Source of the DNA: Thalassospira profundimaris | Lineage (GTDB): Bacteria; Pseudomonadota; Alphaproteobacteria; Rhodospirillales; Thalassospiraceae | DNA: 64,000 nt | Direction: 5' to 3' | NCBI RefSeq assembly: GCF_003326675.1 | Contig: NZ_JPWF01000005.1 | Span: forward strand, 186,001 to 250,000 | In this document: one piece after another, positions 56,606-64,000 of the stretch | How positions within the stretch are numbered: position 1 is the stretch's first letter | Layout of the letters: the number at the start of each line of letters is the position of its first letter | Position numbers and translations under genes: made by a program | Notes under the pieces: generated by a model | What the model was told of the DNA's origin: nothing | Database searches by the model: none | The model's input: only the letters and a program-made list of their open reading frames with translations

Positions 56606-57035
56606 TTTAATCCAGACTTCGAAGCGTTTAAGCGAATGACGCAGCTACCAGTATGCTGACGAAACCCAAAGATGCAAGAAACGGAAAGTACCGTTCGATC
56701 ATTTGCGACAAATGATCGCTTTACCGTTTTACATGTTTGTTATCCCCCGCCCGGCCGACCGTGTCTTGGCGTTATCTGGCCCGGTGGATGACATTTCAAT
56801 TCGTCAACTTCAAGGCAGTATAGGGTGCTGTTCCTCACAGAGGGTTAATAAACATCCCCGCAATATCATTAGCCAATTTGTCGGATCGTCATGTCGCATC
56901 GAACCGGGACAGCAAAATAAGTGAGGTTTTTTGTCGTCCACTTTGTGCGGTTTGCTTGCGTTCGGGGTTCAGCTGCCCTAAAGAATTGGGTAATTTGTAT
57001 ATCAACCGAATGAACGACAGGACTGCAAACCGAAC
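56606..57035. other. 430-base divergent intergenic region before aroK
   Basis: No gene is supported; short open frames here lack ribosome sites. It contains the perfect palindrome at 56696-56718 and must hold the promoters of aroK and of the minus-strand envelope genes. Confidence 0.6.
56696..56718. repeat. Perfect 10-bp inverted repeat between the envelope genes and aroK
   Basis: CGATCATTTG-CGA-CAAATGATCG is a perfect inverted repeat with a 3-base spacer, flanked on both sides by TACCGTT. Placed in a divergent intergenic region about 90 bases before the small membrane gene, it looks like an operator rather than a terminator. Confidence 0.55.
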
Positions 57036-57647
57036 ATGGACAGCAACATTGCCGAGTCGGGTTTGCACGAAGACGTAATCGCCAGAATCCGGAACGGCCT
57101 TGGGGGCCGGACCCTGGTTTTCATCGGGCTTATGGGCGCAGGTAAAAGCTGCATCGGCCGGATGGTTGCCAAGGAACTGAGACTGGATTTTGTCGATGCC
57201 GACCGCGAAATCGAAGAAGCCGCTGGCTGCTCGATTGCCGATATCTTCAAGCTGTATGGCGAAGAGGCATTTCGCGATGGCGAGGAACGTGTAATAGCCC
57301 GTTTGCTTGAAGGCGAACCGATTGTGTTGGCAACCGGTGGTGGCGCGTTTATTCGTGAACGCACCCGCGACCTTATTCTTGAAAAATCCATATCTGTCTG
57401 GCTGCGTGCCGATCTTGAGTTGCTGTTGCATCGTACGAGTGGGCGTACCCACCGGCCGTTGCTTAATAGTGGCGACCCACGCCAGATTCTGGCTGATCTG
57501 ATCGAAACGCGTTACCCGATCTATGCGGGCGCAGACATTGTTTTTGACTGTGATGAATCGTCGAAGGAAGCAACACGGGACGCCGTTCTCGAACTGTTGG
57601 CGAAATCCTTTGACGATGACGGTCAGCTTATCAAGACAGGAACCTGA
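57036..57647 (+). CDS. aroK: Shikimate kinase AroK
   Basis: AroK phosphorylates shikimate in aromatic amino-acid synthesis. The 203-residue product has Walker [13 protein letters not shown] near residues 29-40, [22 protein letters not shown] (shikimate-binding aspartate), [12 protein letters not shown], the glycine loop VLATGGGAF, and the lid RTHRPLL. It carries about 20 extra N-terminal residues, common in alphaproteobacteria. aroB starts four bases after its stop. Confidence 0.95.
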   Translation: MDSNIAESGLHEDVIARIRNGLGGRTLVFIGLMGAGKSCIGRMVAKELRLDFVDADREIEEAAGCSIADIFKLYGEEAFRDGEERVIARLLEGEPIVLATGGGAFIRERTRDLILEKSISVWLRADLELLLHRTSGRTHRPLLNSGDPRQILADLIETRYPIYAGADIVFDCDESSKEATRDAVLELLAKSFDDDGQLIKTGT

Positions 57648-57651
57648 CAGA

Positions 57652-58767
57652 GTGCGTAATCACGACACCCTTCGCGTTGAACTTGGCGCGCGCAGTTATG
57701 ACATCCTTGTTGGCAGCAACCTTTTGGCTGATACCGCTAAATATATCGCACCGTTTGTCAAAAAGGCCGGTGTTGTTGTGATCAGCGATGCGGTGGTAGC
57801 CGACCATCATCTTGCAACGGTTCTGGCGTCGCTTGACGGGGCCGGTATTGGACACCGTGAAGTCATTGTTCCATCTGGTGAAAAGTCCAAATGCTTTGCC
57901 GTGTTTGAAGACGTTGTTGAACAGATTCTGGCCATGGGCATTGAACGGTCGACCCTGATCATCGCACTTGGCGGTGGCGTGGTCGGCGATCTTGCCGGGT
58001 ATGTTGCGGCATCATTGCTGCGCGGGCTTGACTTCGTTCAGATACCGACCACCCTGCTGTCACAGGTCGACAGTTCGGTTGGCGGTAAAACCGGGATCAA
58101 TTCCAAATCGGGTAAAAACCTTGTCGGGGCGTTTCATCAGCCACGTCTGGTTCTGGCCGACACGGCGGTTCTTGATACCCTTCCGGCGCGCGAACTTCGT
58201 TCGGGCTATGCCGAGGTTGTTAAATATGGCCTGATCGATGACCCTGAATTCTTCACCTGGCTTGAAGAAAACGGGCAGGCTGTTCTGGCCGAGGACGGTG
58301 CAGAACGTCGTCAGGCCGTGATCAAAAGCTGTGCGGCGAAGGCCCGTATTGTTTCCGAGGATGAACGCGAAGGCGGCAAGCGTGCGCTTTTGAACCTTGG
58401 CCATACATTCGGTCACGCATTCGAAGCCGAAACCGGTTATGGCGACAAGCTGTTGCACGGCGAAGCCGTTGCCATGGGCATGGTAATTGCCCATGACGTT
58501 TGTGGTGCCATGGGCATGGCACCGGCCGGTGAAAAAGACCGCATTGTTACCCATCTGAAGTCGGTCGGTCTGCCGGTTACAGCATCGGAAGTAACGGGTA
58601 TGCATTGGGATATCGACAAGGTGATCGGGCATATGTCGCGTGACAAAAAAGTCCGCGACGGCGAGATCACCTTTGTCATGACCCGGGGTATCGGCAAGGC
58701 ATTCACATCCAAGGCAATGGATGTCGAAAAAATGCGCGCGGCCATCACCCGGTCCTGCCGCGGCTGA
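57652..58767 (+). CDS. aroB: 3-dehydroquinate synthase AroB
   Basis: From GTG 57652 (AGGA upstream) the product is 371 residues; an in-frame ATG at 57523 lies inside aroK and is rejected. AroB closes DAHP to 3-dehydroquinate using NAD+ and a metal. Signatures are ALGGGVVGDLAGYVAASLLRGLDFVQIPTTLLSQVDSSVGGKTGIN and, for the metal histidines, GHTFGHAFE and LLHGEAVAMGM. It forms the shikimate operon with aroK, closed by the terminator that follows. Confidence 0.96.
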   Translation: MRNHDTLRVELGARSYDILVGSNLLADTAKYIAPFVKKAGVVVISDAVVADHHLATVLASLDGAGIGHREVIVPSGEKSKCFAVFEDVVEQILAMGIERSTLIIALGGGVVGDLAGYVAASLLRGLDFVQIPTTLLSQVDSSVGGKTGINSKSGKNLVGAFHQPRLVLADTAVLDTLPARELRSGYAEVVKYGLIDDPEFFTWLEENGQAVLAEDGAERRQAVIKSCAAKARIVSEDEREGGKRALLNLGHTFGHAFEAETGYGDKLLHGEAVAMGMVIAHDVCGAMGMAPAGEKDRIVTHLKSVGLPVTASEVTGMHWDIDKVIGHMSRDKKVRDGEITFVMTRGIGKAFTSKAMDVEKMRAAITRSCRG

Positions 58768-58785
58768 GCGATGATTGTGTCCAAG

Positions 58786-58821
58786 TGCCCGGTGCCGCGT
58801 CACGGTGATCCGGGCATTTTG
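58786..58821 (+). terminator. Terminator after aroB
   Basis: TGCCCGG pairs with CCGGGCA around an inner CCG/CGG stem, followed by TTTTGACTGTTTT. It begins 19 bases after the aroB stop. Confidence 0.75.
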
Positions 58822-58932
58822 ACTGTTTTACATAATTTGTGATGTCGTTAACTTGTTTAACGCCAATTGACCTTATAGGTGAACACAGGACAAAGTAATT
58901 CTGTTGTGATCACCCTTTGGAGACTTCCCTGA

Positions 58933-60207
58933 ATGACAATCACGATTATCGTGATTTTTTTGCTGCTGATGTTGTCGGCATTCTTTTCTGGCTCGGAAAC
59001 CGCGCTGACCGCTGCGTCGCGTCCGGTGATGCATCACAAGGAACAGGATGGTGACCAGCGGGCAGGGATCGTCAACAGACTGCGCCAGTATCAGGAACGT
59101 CTTCTGGGCGCGATCCTGTTGGGCAACAACATGGTCAATATTCTCGCCTCTGCCCTTGCAACATCGGTGATGATCGAATTGTTCGGGGAAAACGGGGTTG
59201 TCTATGCGACCGCCGTGATGACGGCACTTGTTCTGATTTTCTCGGAAATTCTCCCAAAGACCTATGCGCTGCAACATGCCGATACCATGGCATTGCGGGT
59301 TGCGCGCCCGATGAGCATTCTTGTCGTGATTTTTGCGCCGATCACCCAAAGCATTCAGGTGATCGTGCAGGCGACCTTGCGTCTGTTTGGCAGCGGCGAA
59401 GGCCCGGGACTGGACAGCGAACGTGAATTGCGTGGCGCGATTGAACTTCATGCCGACGATGTTGTGGTTGGCAATCATCACGCTGAACGTACCATGTTGC
59501 ATGGCGTGCTTGATCTTGAAGATGTCGGTGTCTGGGAAATCATGGTGCATCGCCGCAAGGTGCAGATGATTGATATCACCCGCCCGATGGAAGAAATTCT
59601 TGATACCGTTCTGGCAAGTCCGCACACCCGTATCCCGATCTATGAAGAAGACCCGGACAATATCGTTGGGGTTCTTCATGCCCGCGAGGTGCTTAAGGCG
59701 ATTGTTCGTGGTGCAAAACCGGCAAATGCCGCGGATGTGCGCGCCCTTAGTGCCGAGCCATGGTTCATCCCGGATTCAACCACCCTTGCCGATCAGCTCA
59801 AGGCATTCAAGGAACGGCACGAACATTTTGCCATCGTCGTTGACGAATATGGCGCGTTCGAAGGTGTTGTGTCGTTGGAAGATATTCTTGAAGAGATCGT
59901 TGGCGATATCGCCGATGAAACCGATGTCGAGGTTGTCGGTGTCCTGCCGCAGGCAGACGGTTCGGTGATTGTGCGTGGTGATGTGACAATCCGTGACCTG
60001 AACCGCCGGTTTGGCTGGCGTTTGCCAGACGAGGAAGCAGCGACAGTTGCCGGGCTTCTGTTGTATGAAACCCGCCGTATCCCCGATGTTGGACAGCAGT
60101 TCCGGTTCCACGGGTTCGAGTTCGAAATCTTGCGCCGTATCCGCAACCAGATCACCCGCGTTCGTATGAGCGAGGTGACCGAACTTGCAACGGAAGATCA
60201 GGAATAA
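58933..60207 (+). CDS. HlyC/CorC-family (CNNM) membrane protein
   Basis: A 424-residue protein with an N-terminal DUF21/CNNM membrane domain (three or four helices; AFFSGSETALTAASRPVMHHKEQ holds the conserved SGSETALTA motif; NNMVNILASALATSVMI follows), two CBS domains (about residues 200-330; VHRRKVQMIDI, IVVDEYGAFEGVVSLEDILEEIVGDI) and a C-terminal CorC_HlyC transporter-associated domain (ADGSVIVRGDVTIRDLNRRFGW). Relatives take part in Mg2+/Co2+ handling. The name haemolysin is historical. It follows aroB after a terminator. Confidence 0.93.
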   Translation: MTITIIVIFLLLMLSAFFSGSETALTAASRPVMHHKEQDGDQRAGIVNRLRQYQERLLGAILLGNNMVNILASALATSVMIELFGENGVVYATAVMTALVLIFSEILPKTYALQHADTMALRVARPMSILVVIFAPITQSIQVIVQATLRLFGSGEGPGLDSERELRGAIELHADDVVVGNHHAERTMLHGVLDLEDVGVWEIMVHRRKVQMIDITRPMEEILDTVLASPHTRIPIYEEDPDNIVGVLHAREVLKAIVRGAKPANAADVRALSAEPWFIPDSTTLADQLKAFKERHEHFAIVVDEYGAFEGVVSLEDILEEIVGDIADETDVEVVGVLPQADGSVIVRGDVTIRDLNRRFGWRLPDEEAATVAGLLLYETRRIPDVGQQFRFHGFEFEILRRIRNQITRVRMSEVTELATEDQE

Positions 60208-60264
60208 TCCGTCCGAGCACCGAAAAACCATTTTCGTGCAAACAGTTTCAGCTTTCTCCACTTA

Positions 60265-60297
60265 TGGGTTAAAATCTTGTCTCAAGGTCTTGACCCA
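60265..60297. repeat. Imperfect hairpin downstream of the CorC-like gene
   Basis: TGGGTTAAAATCTT and AAGGTCTTGACCCA can pair over 14 positions with wobble pairs and one mismatch, 58 bases after the stop. No clear T run follows, so a terminator role is doubtful. Confidence 0.35.
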
Positions 60298-60417
60298 AAG
60301 GATTGCAGGGCCACTTGCAAATAAGGGCCCCTGTGTTTTGCGGTGATACGCAACACAGAACCAGATGATCCAATCGGGTTTGGGCATGTGGCAACAGCAA
60401 TCTGCAGAGAGAGATGT

Positions 60418-60867
60418 ATGGATACGAAAATCGTACCAGGTGTGATCAAGGAGCAATCCCTTGCAACACTCAATCCCGCCGATTCCGTGATGGATGCAGT
60501 GAACCTGATGACCGAACGCAAGATCGGTGCCGTGATCATCGTCGATAATTCAGCAAAACTGGCAGGGATTTTTACCGAACGCGACCTTGTGAACCGTGTC
60601 GTCGCCAAGGGGCTTGATGCGGCAGGCGTGCCGCTTTCAAAGGTCATGACGGCAAACCCGGATACATTGGGACCGAACGATACAGCAATGAATGCGCTCG
60701 ATCTTATGAGTGCTCGGCGGTATCGCCACCTTCCGGTTGTTGATGGTGATACAGTTGTCGGGATGGTATCGATCCGCGACCTGTTTAATGTGGTCAAGGC
60801 CCAGCTTGAAGAAGACGTCCGCGAACGCGAGAACTTCATTTTCGGTTCGGATTATGGCGTGGCCTGA
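60418..60867 (+). CDS. CBS-pair domain protein
   Basis: I start at ATG 60418, after AGAGAGAG, giving 149 residues; the frame is open from 60343 but upstream codons lack a ribosome site. The protein is a pair of CBS domains: SLATLNPADSVMDAVNLMTERKIGAVIIVDNSAKLAGIFTERDLVNRVV and VMTANPDTLGPNDTAMNALDLMSARRYRHLPVVDGDTVVGMVSIRDL. Such stand-alone modules usually bind AMP, ATP or NADH and regulate a partner; the partner is not identified. Confidence 0.9.
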   Translation: MDTKIVPGVIKEQSLATLNPADSVMDAVNLMTERKIGAVIIVDNSAKLAGIFTERDLVNRVVAKGLDAAGVPLSKVMTANPDTLGPNDTAMNALDLMSARRYRHLPVVDGDTVVGMVSIRDLFNVVKAQLEEDVRERENFIFGSDYGVA

Positions 60868-60931
60868 TGGCCGGAAATCATCCAGTTTGGATCAAATCAA
60901 TCCGGCCTTAGGGATTGTCAGGAAAGCAGGT

Positions 60932-60957
60932 TTTCGGGGCGCGTTTGTGCCCCGAAA
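60932..60957. repeat. GC-rich hairpin after the CBS gene
   Basis: TTTCGGGGC-GCGTTTGT-GCCCCGAAA is a perfect 9-bp stem with an 8-base loop, 64 bases after the CBS stop. No T run follows on the plus strand. Confidence 0.45.
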
Positions 60958-61013
60958 CCATTCCTTGTGATCGGGCGACATGCTTTGTTGCTTGACAGCG
61001 TATAGGGGAATGT

Positions 61014-61031
61014 CTTTACGTTTACGTAAAG
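61014..61031 (+). promoter_or_regulatory. Palindrome directly before the DUF2889 ribosome site
   Basis: CTTTACGTTTACGTAAAG is an 8+8 inverted repeat with a 2-base centre. TTGACA lies 17 bases before it (60992-60997), so the palindrome covers the region where a -10 would sit, and the ribosome site GGAGAG follows at once. The pattern resembles operators I recall for MerR-family LiuR-type regulators. Confidence 0.55.
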
Positions 61032-61043
61032 GAGAGAATTCCC

Positions 61044-61625
61044 ATGCCATTGTCCCGCCCCGCTGATCGCGAACATATTCATACCCGCACCGTGACCTGC
61101 CAGGGGTTCCGTCGCAAAGACGGATTGTGGGATATCGAAGGTCATATCACCGACATCAAAACATATGCCTTTACTAATGATGATCGCGGCGAAATCCCAC
61201 CCGGCGAACCGGTTCATGAAATGTGGATACGGGTAACCATTGGTGATGATCTGGTGATACGTGCGGTCGAGGCTGTAACCGACTATGCGCCGTTCAACGG
61301 ATGTGACGCAATTGCGCCCAACTATGAAAATCTGGTTGGGCTTAAGCTGGGGCCGGGATTGCGCAAACAGATCCGGGAACGGGTCGGTGGTATCCACGGC
61401 TGCACGCATCTGAACGAATTGATGGGCCCGGTGGCCACCACGGCATTTCAGACCGTATTTCCGATCCTTGCACGTGAATCCCTTGTCGCCAAAGAAACGG
61501 GCAAAGCCACCGAAGAAGACGCCAAGCCACGTCGTATGCCGTTGATCAATACCTGTCATGGGTGGCGCAGCGACGGCCCGGCGGTCAAGCGTATCGCACC
61601 CGACTTTTATACTGGTGACAAATAG
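61044..61625 (+). CDS. DUF2889 family protein
   Basis: A 193-residue cytoplasmic protein of the DUF2889 family. Recognisable blocks are RTVTCQGFRRKDGLWDIEGHITDIKTY near the start, GEPVHEMWIRVTIGDDLVIRAVEAVTDYAPFNGCDAIAPNY, and GGIHGCTHLNELMGPVATTAFQTVFPI with conserved His and Cys residues. Function is unknown; the family is often near acyl-CoA metabolism genes as I recall it. A palindrome and a GGAGAG site precede the ATG. Confidence 0.88.
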   Translation: MPLSRPADREHIHTRTVTCQGFRRKDGLWDIEGHITDIKTYAFTNDDRGEIPPGEPVHEMWIRVTIGDDLVIRAVEAVTDYAPFNGCDAIAPNYENLVGLKLGPGLRKQIRERVGGIHGCTHLNELMGPVATTAFQTVFPILARESLVAKETGKATEEDAKPRRMPLINTCHGWRSDGPAVKRIAPDFYTGDK

Positions 61626-61735
61626 GTTTCCAAAGGCTTGCCTGAAATACGGGATTGCTGTTGCGGCAATCTTGTAACCTTTGCAAGCCAGCCCAATATC
61701 ACATTCAGTCCGTCACGTGTTTTTGCAGGTTGTTC

Positions 61736-63112
61736 ATGACCGTACCACGCCGTGCTGGAATAATTAAAAACAAGAATAAGGGAAGAAACGATCCACAGCG
61801 CCACATCACCGGATGGGCGTTGGTGGTAGGGTTGTCCTTGGGCGGTTTGGTCTTTGCGCAGTCAGATACGGTGGCCTCGGAACTGCTTTCCCGCCCGATC
61901 GAGGTTGGGCAAGCTGATGGTGAGGCTCTCGACAATTTCCTGATCCTGCAAACCAATCTGCATCCCCCTTATCAGGAGCTTCATAACGGGACGCTCAGCG
62001 GTTACTCCGTCTCGGTGTTGAATTGTGCGTTCGAGCGGATTGGTGTGGGGTACGGACTTGCTGTTGCCCCGCGGCAACGCAACCGTGAAATGGTCCGTAA
62101 TGGACAGGCTGACGGGTTCTTTTTGGCCCGTATCAGCGAGTTTATGGATGAATATGCCGTCGCCTCAAACCCACTGACTCTTGAAAAATGGGTGTGGGTA
62201 TCACCGTCTCGCCGCGCAATCGAAATCGGCAGTCATCAAGTTCCCAAACCCGACGGTGTTGCAACTATCGGGGCAATCCTTGGTTCGAACGAAGCCGAAT
62301 GGCTTAGCGAACAAGGGTACAGCGATCTGGTTCGGGCGCCATCAATTGCGTCGCTGGTTGGACAGGTCGCGGCCGGACGCGTTGATTTTGCCTTGGTCGA
62401 TAAACACAGCTTTGAAATTGCCCGAACCGAACAGGGGATTGGTGCCGAACAGTTTAACGTTCAATTTGAACGCTATGCCCCGCTCGTTGTTTACTTCTCC
62501 AAGCGTTATGTGGCGCAGTTCCCTGATCTTATTGACCGTCTGAATGCGGTTCTGGAATTTTGCGAAGCCAATCCGATGACGCTCGAGCCTTGGGAACGCG
62601 ACGCGATTGAACGGGTGCAACTGCCCATCGTGCGTCAGTTGGCGAAATCCCCGGAACTGATTGCACATGTTCGCGCGTCACTTGGTGGCGGCAAGTTACC
62701 CGCCGATCAGCGTCGTCTGGTCGATGAAGAATGGACGACAATGGGGCGTCTTGGCCAACCCAGCATGAAGGCCCGCGGAATTCTGGGTAACGAACTGTCC
62801 GAATTTCTGAGGGAGTTCAAGGTTTCGAATGGTGATCAGGTTGCCGAGGCATTTGTGTTTGATGTTTATGGGCAAACCATCGGCATGAACCGCCTGACAT
62901 CGGATTTCGATCAATCCGATGAACCACAATATCAGATGGCCCAAAGCATTAATCGCGATCATGCCCTGATTGATGATATCCGCTTTGATGCTTCTACCCG
63001 GACTTTCCTGTCGCAAATCACGGTGCCGATCCTTGATCCGGAAAGCGGTCAGACCCTTGCGGTTCTGACCGTCGGGCTTGATGTGTCGGCGGCCCTGCGT
63101 CCGGAAAGCTGA
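61736..63112 (+). CDS. Exported SBP_bac_3-like solute-binding protein with extra C-terminal domain
   Basis: I start at ATG 61736 (458 residues); the longer frame from 61655 has no ribosome site. The N-terminus is basic and then hydrophobic (HITGWALVVGLSLGGLVFAQS), a signal peptide or anchor. Residues about 60-290 resemble family 3 solute-binding proteins (YQELHNGTLSGYSVSVLNCAFERIGVGYGLAVAPRQRNREMVRNGQADGFFLA). From about residue 340 the sequence (NGDQVAEAFVFDVYGQTIGMNRLTSDF, ITVPILDPESGQTLAVLTVGLD) looks like a PDC/Cache-like ligand-sensing domain. No membrane or signalling output domain follows, so it is probably a periplasmic receptor or orphan binding protein. Confidence 0.8.
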   Translation: MTVPRRAGIIKNKNKGRNDPQRHITGWALVVGLSLGGLVFAQSDTVASELLSRPIEVGQADGEALDNFLILQTNLHPPYQELHNGTLSGYSVSVLNCAFERIGVGYGLAVAPRQRNREMVRNGQADGFFLARISEFMDEYAVASNPLTLEKWVWVSPSRRAIEIGSHQVPKPDGVATIGAILGSNEAEWLSEQGYSDLVRAPSIASLVGQVAAGRVDFALVDKHSFEIARTEQGIGAEQFNVQFERYAPLVVYFSKRYVAQFPDLIDRLNAVLEFCEANPMTLEPWERDAIERVQLPIVRQLAKSPELIAHVRASLGGGKLPADQRRLVDEEWTTMGRLGQPSMKARGILGNELSEFLREFKVSNGDQVAEAFVFDVYGQTIGMNRLTSDFDQSDEPQYQMAQSINRDHALIDDIRFDASTRTFLSQITVPILDPESGQTLAVLTVGLDVSAALRPES

Positions 63113-63128
63113 TCTTTTATCAGCCAGC

Positions 63129-63726
63129 TTATTTTGCGTCGGGATCGGTGATGGCAATTGTGATGTTGCTATACCAGTCGGCGGCTTCCTGCATTTCGGT
63201 TTCGCTGAGATCTTTGGCAATCTGGGACATGATGTCATGTGTCCGTTTGTCGGTACGGAATGCCTTCAGCTGCGTTTCAATATAGATGTTGGTTTCCCCC
63301 GCAAGGTTGGGGGCATCTTCGAGTTCCGAAATACCGGTTACGCCGTGGCAAGCGACACACAGTTCCGGCGCATCATCCTCTGTCTTGCCAGAAGGCAGGG
63401 TTGCTTCGACCGTAAAGTGGTTAAACCATGTTGCGACCTTGTTGATCTGATCATCAGACAGGCCGCGGGCTACAACCGTCATCATTTCATGTTCGCGGGT
63501 GCCGGTTTTAAAGGCCTGAAGCTGTGCGATCAGATAATCAATCGGCTCGCCGCCGATATGCGGGGCAATTGGAATACGGGCCTTGCCATCGAGCCCGTGA
63601 CAGGTCCGGCACATACCGGCAACCTTGCGCCCGTCTTTAAGCTCGGTGGCATCCTGGGCCAATAAAGTCCCGGCGGGCAAAAGCCGGCAAAAGCCCGCCG
63701 AGAAGTGCGATCATTAAAATCCGCAT
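63129..63726 (-). CDS. Dihaem cytochrome c (c4-like), frameshifted in its signal peptide
   Basis: The mature part contains two haem sites, CRTCH and CVACH, each with a downstream methionine region (EMMTVVARGLSD; DIMSQIAKDLSE), as in dihaem cytochromes c4/c553. In the mature frame the only start is a TTG near 63680, which leaves no signal peptide. ATG 63726, overlapping the preceding stop and following GAGGGC, opens MRILMIALLGGLLPAFA, a good signal peptide, but in another frame. Removing one C (or T) in the runs at about 63672-63690 joins the two. So the gene is either disrupted or carries a sequencing error. With the PQQ-type dehydrogenase upstream it would be the electron acceptor. Confidence 0.75.
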
Positions 63727-64000
63727 CAATTGCCCTCGTACCAGATGCGATAGAGCGCACCGGCAAGATCATCGGACACGATGATGGAGCCGTCACGCAG
63801 TTGGGCAACGTCAACCGGACGACCAAGATATTCATCATTCTCGTCGATCCAGCCTTCGGCAAAGGGTTCGGTGGTGGCATTGCCCTCGGCATCAATGAAG
63901 GTCACCATCACACGCGCCCCGACCGGGGTGGTGCGGTTCCATGACCCGTGCTGGGCCGAGAAAATCGCGTTCTTGTACTTTGCCGGGAACATCTTGCCCG
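63726..64000 (-). CDS. PQQ-dependent sugar (sorbosone-type) dehydrogenase, C-terminal end
   Basis: The last 91 or so residues of a gene that enters from the right edge. HGSWNRTTPVGARVMVTF, WIDENDEYLGRPVDVAQLRDGSIIVSDDLAGALYRIWY are typical of the C-terminal blades of soluble PQQ-dependent glucose/sorbosone dehydrogenases, where the arginine and aspartate residues of GRPVDV and DGSIIVSDD shape the active site. Its TGA overlaps the cytochrome start codon by one base. Confidence 0.8.
   Translation of the reverse strand, partial: GKMFPAKYKNAIFSAQHGSWNRTTPVGARVMVTFIDAEGNATTEPFAEGWIDENDEYLGRPVDVAQLRDGSIIVSDDLAGALYRIWYEGN

Overview
The window looks like chromosomal DNA of an alphaproteobacterium of the Rhodospirillales type, most likely Thalassospira or a close relative. 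This rests on gene content read by eye, not on a search. The pointers are a CcrM-type cell-cycle DNA methyltransferase, an F0 operon (atpI-B-E-F'-F) without the F1 genes, the mutY-dciA-dsbA-smc run, and the xerD / aroK-aroB / CorC-like neighbourhood. I saw no rRNA, tRNA, CRISPR, prophage or insertion sequence. Most genes are core or housekeeping genes.

Layout. 1-4.1 kb: the start of a DeoR-type regulator, then two tandem paralogous chemoreceptor-like proteins with a C-terminal solute-binding domain; one copy is frameshifted. 4.3-7.1 kb: rlmH-rsfS-nadD-proA, all on the minus strand. 7.4-16.2 kb: an ATM1-type ABC exporter, a His-rich YHYH protein, an AEC carrier, a DUF4269 protein, a GAF/degenerate-GGDEF protein, a MOSC protein, nadB and a GFA-type zinc protein. 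16.2-25.6 kb: an RlmM-like methyltransferase, an exported phytase-like esterase, and a minus-strand nucleobase/nucleoside uptake and deamination operon (BMP binding protein, ATPase, two permeases, CodA-like deaminase, flavin reductase-like protein). 26-35.3 kb: ccrM, a small unknown protein, mutY, dciA, dsbA, smc and a methyltransferase. 35.7-38.2 kb: the F0 ATP synthase operon. 38.3-47.2 kb: a glutathionyl-hydroquinone reductase, a LysR regulator, and a coupled MoxR / DUF58 / BatA-DUF4159 / VWA-like membrane operon. 47.3-51.3 kb: DUF1285, a CoA-type Nudix hydrolase, a small membrane protein, a CCA-adding-type enzyme, a GDSL esterase and a second small unknown protein. 51.4-61.6 kb: an EAL-CBS-GGDEF protein, xerD with two upstream envelope genes, aroK-aroB, a CorC/HlyC protein, a CBS protein and a DUF2889 protein. 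61.7-64 kb: an exported solute-binding protein, a dihaem cytochrome c with a frameshift in its signal peptide, and the end of a PQQ-type sugar dehydrogenase.

The genes form several small functional units: NAD synthesis (nadD, nadB), ribosome maturation and silencing (rlmH, rsfS, possibly the RlmM-like gene), nucleobase salvage, chromosome maintenance (ccrM, mutY, dciA, smc, xerD) and energy conversion (F0, cytochrome/PQQ dehydrogenase). The most unusual items are the soluble chemoreceptor/solute-binding fusions with a shared promoter palindrome, the ccrM leader with two GANTC sites and CtrA-like boxes, two unrelated small proteins with the same C-terminal tail, and a MerR/LiuR-like palindrome before the DUF2889 gene.
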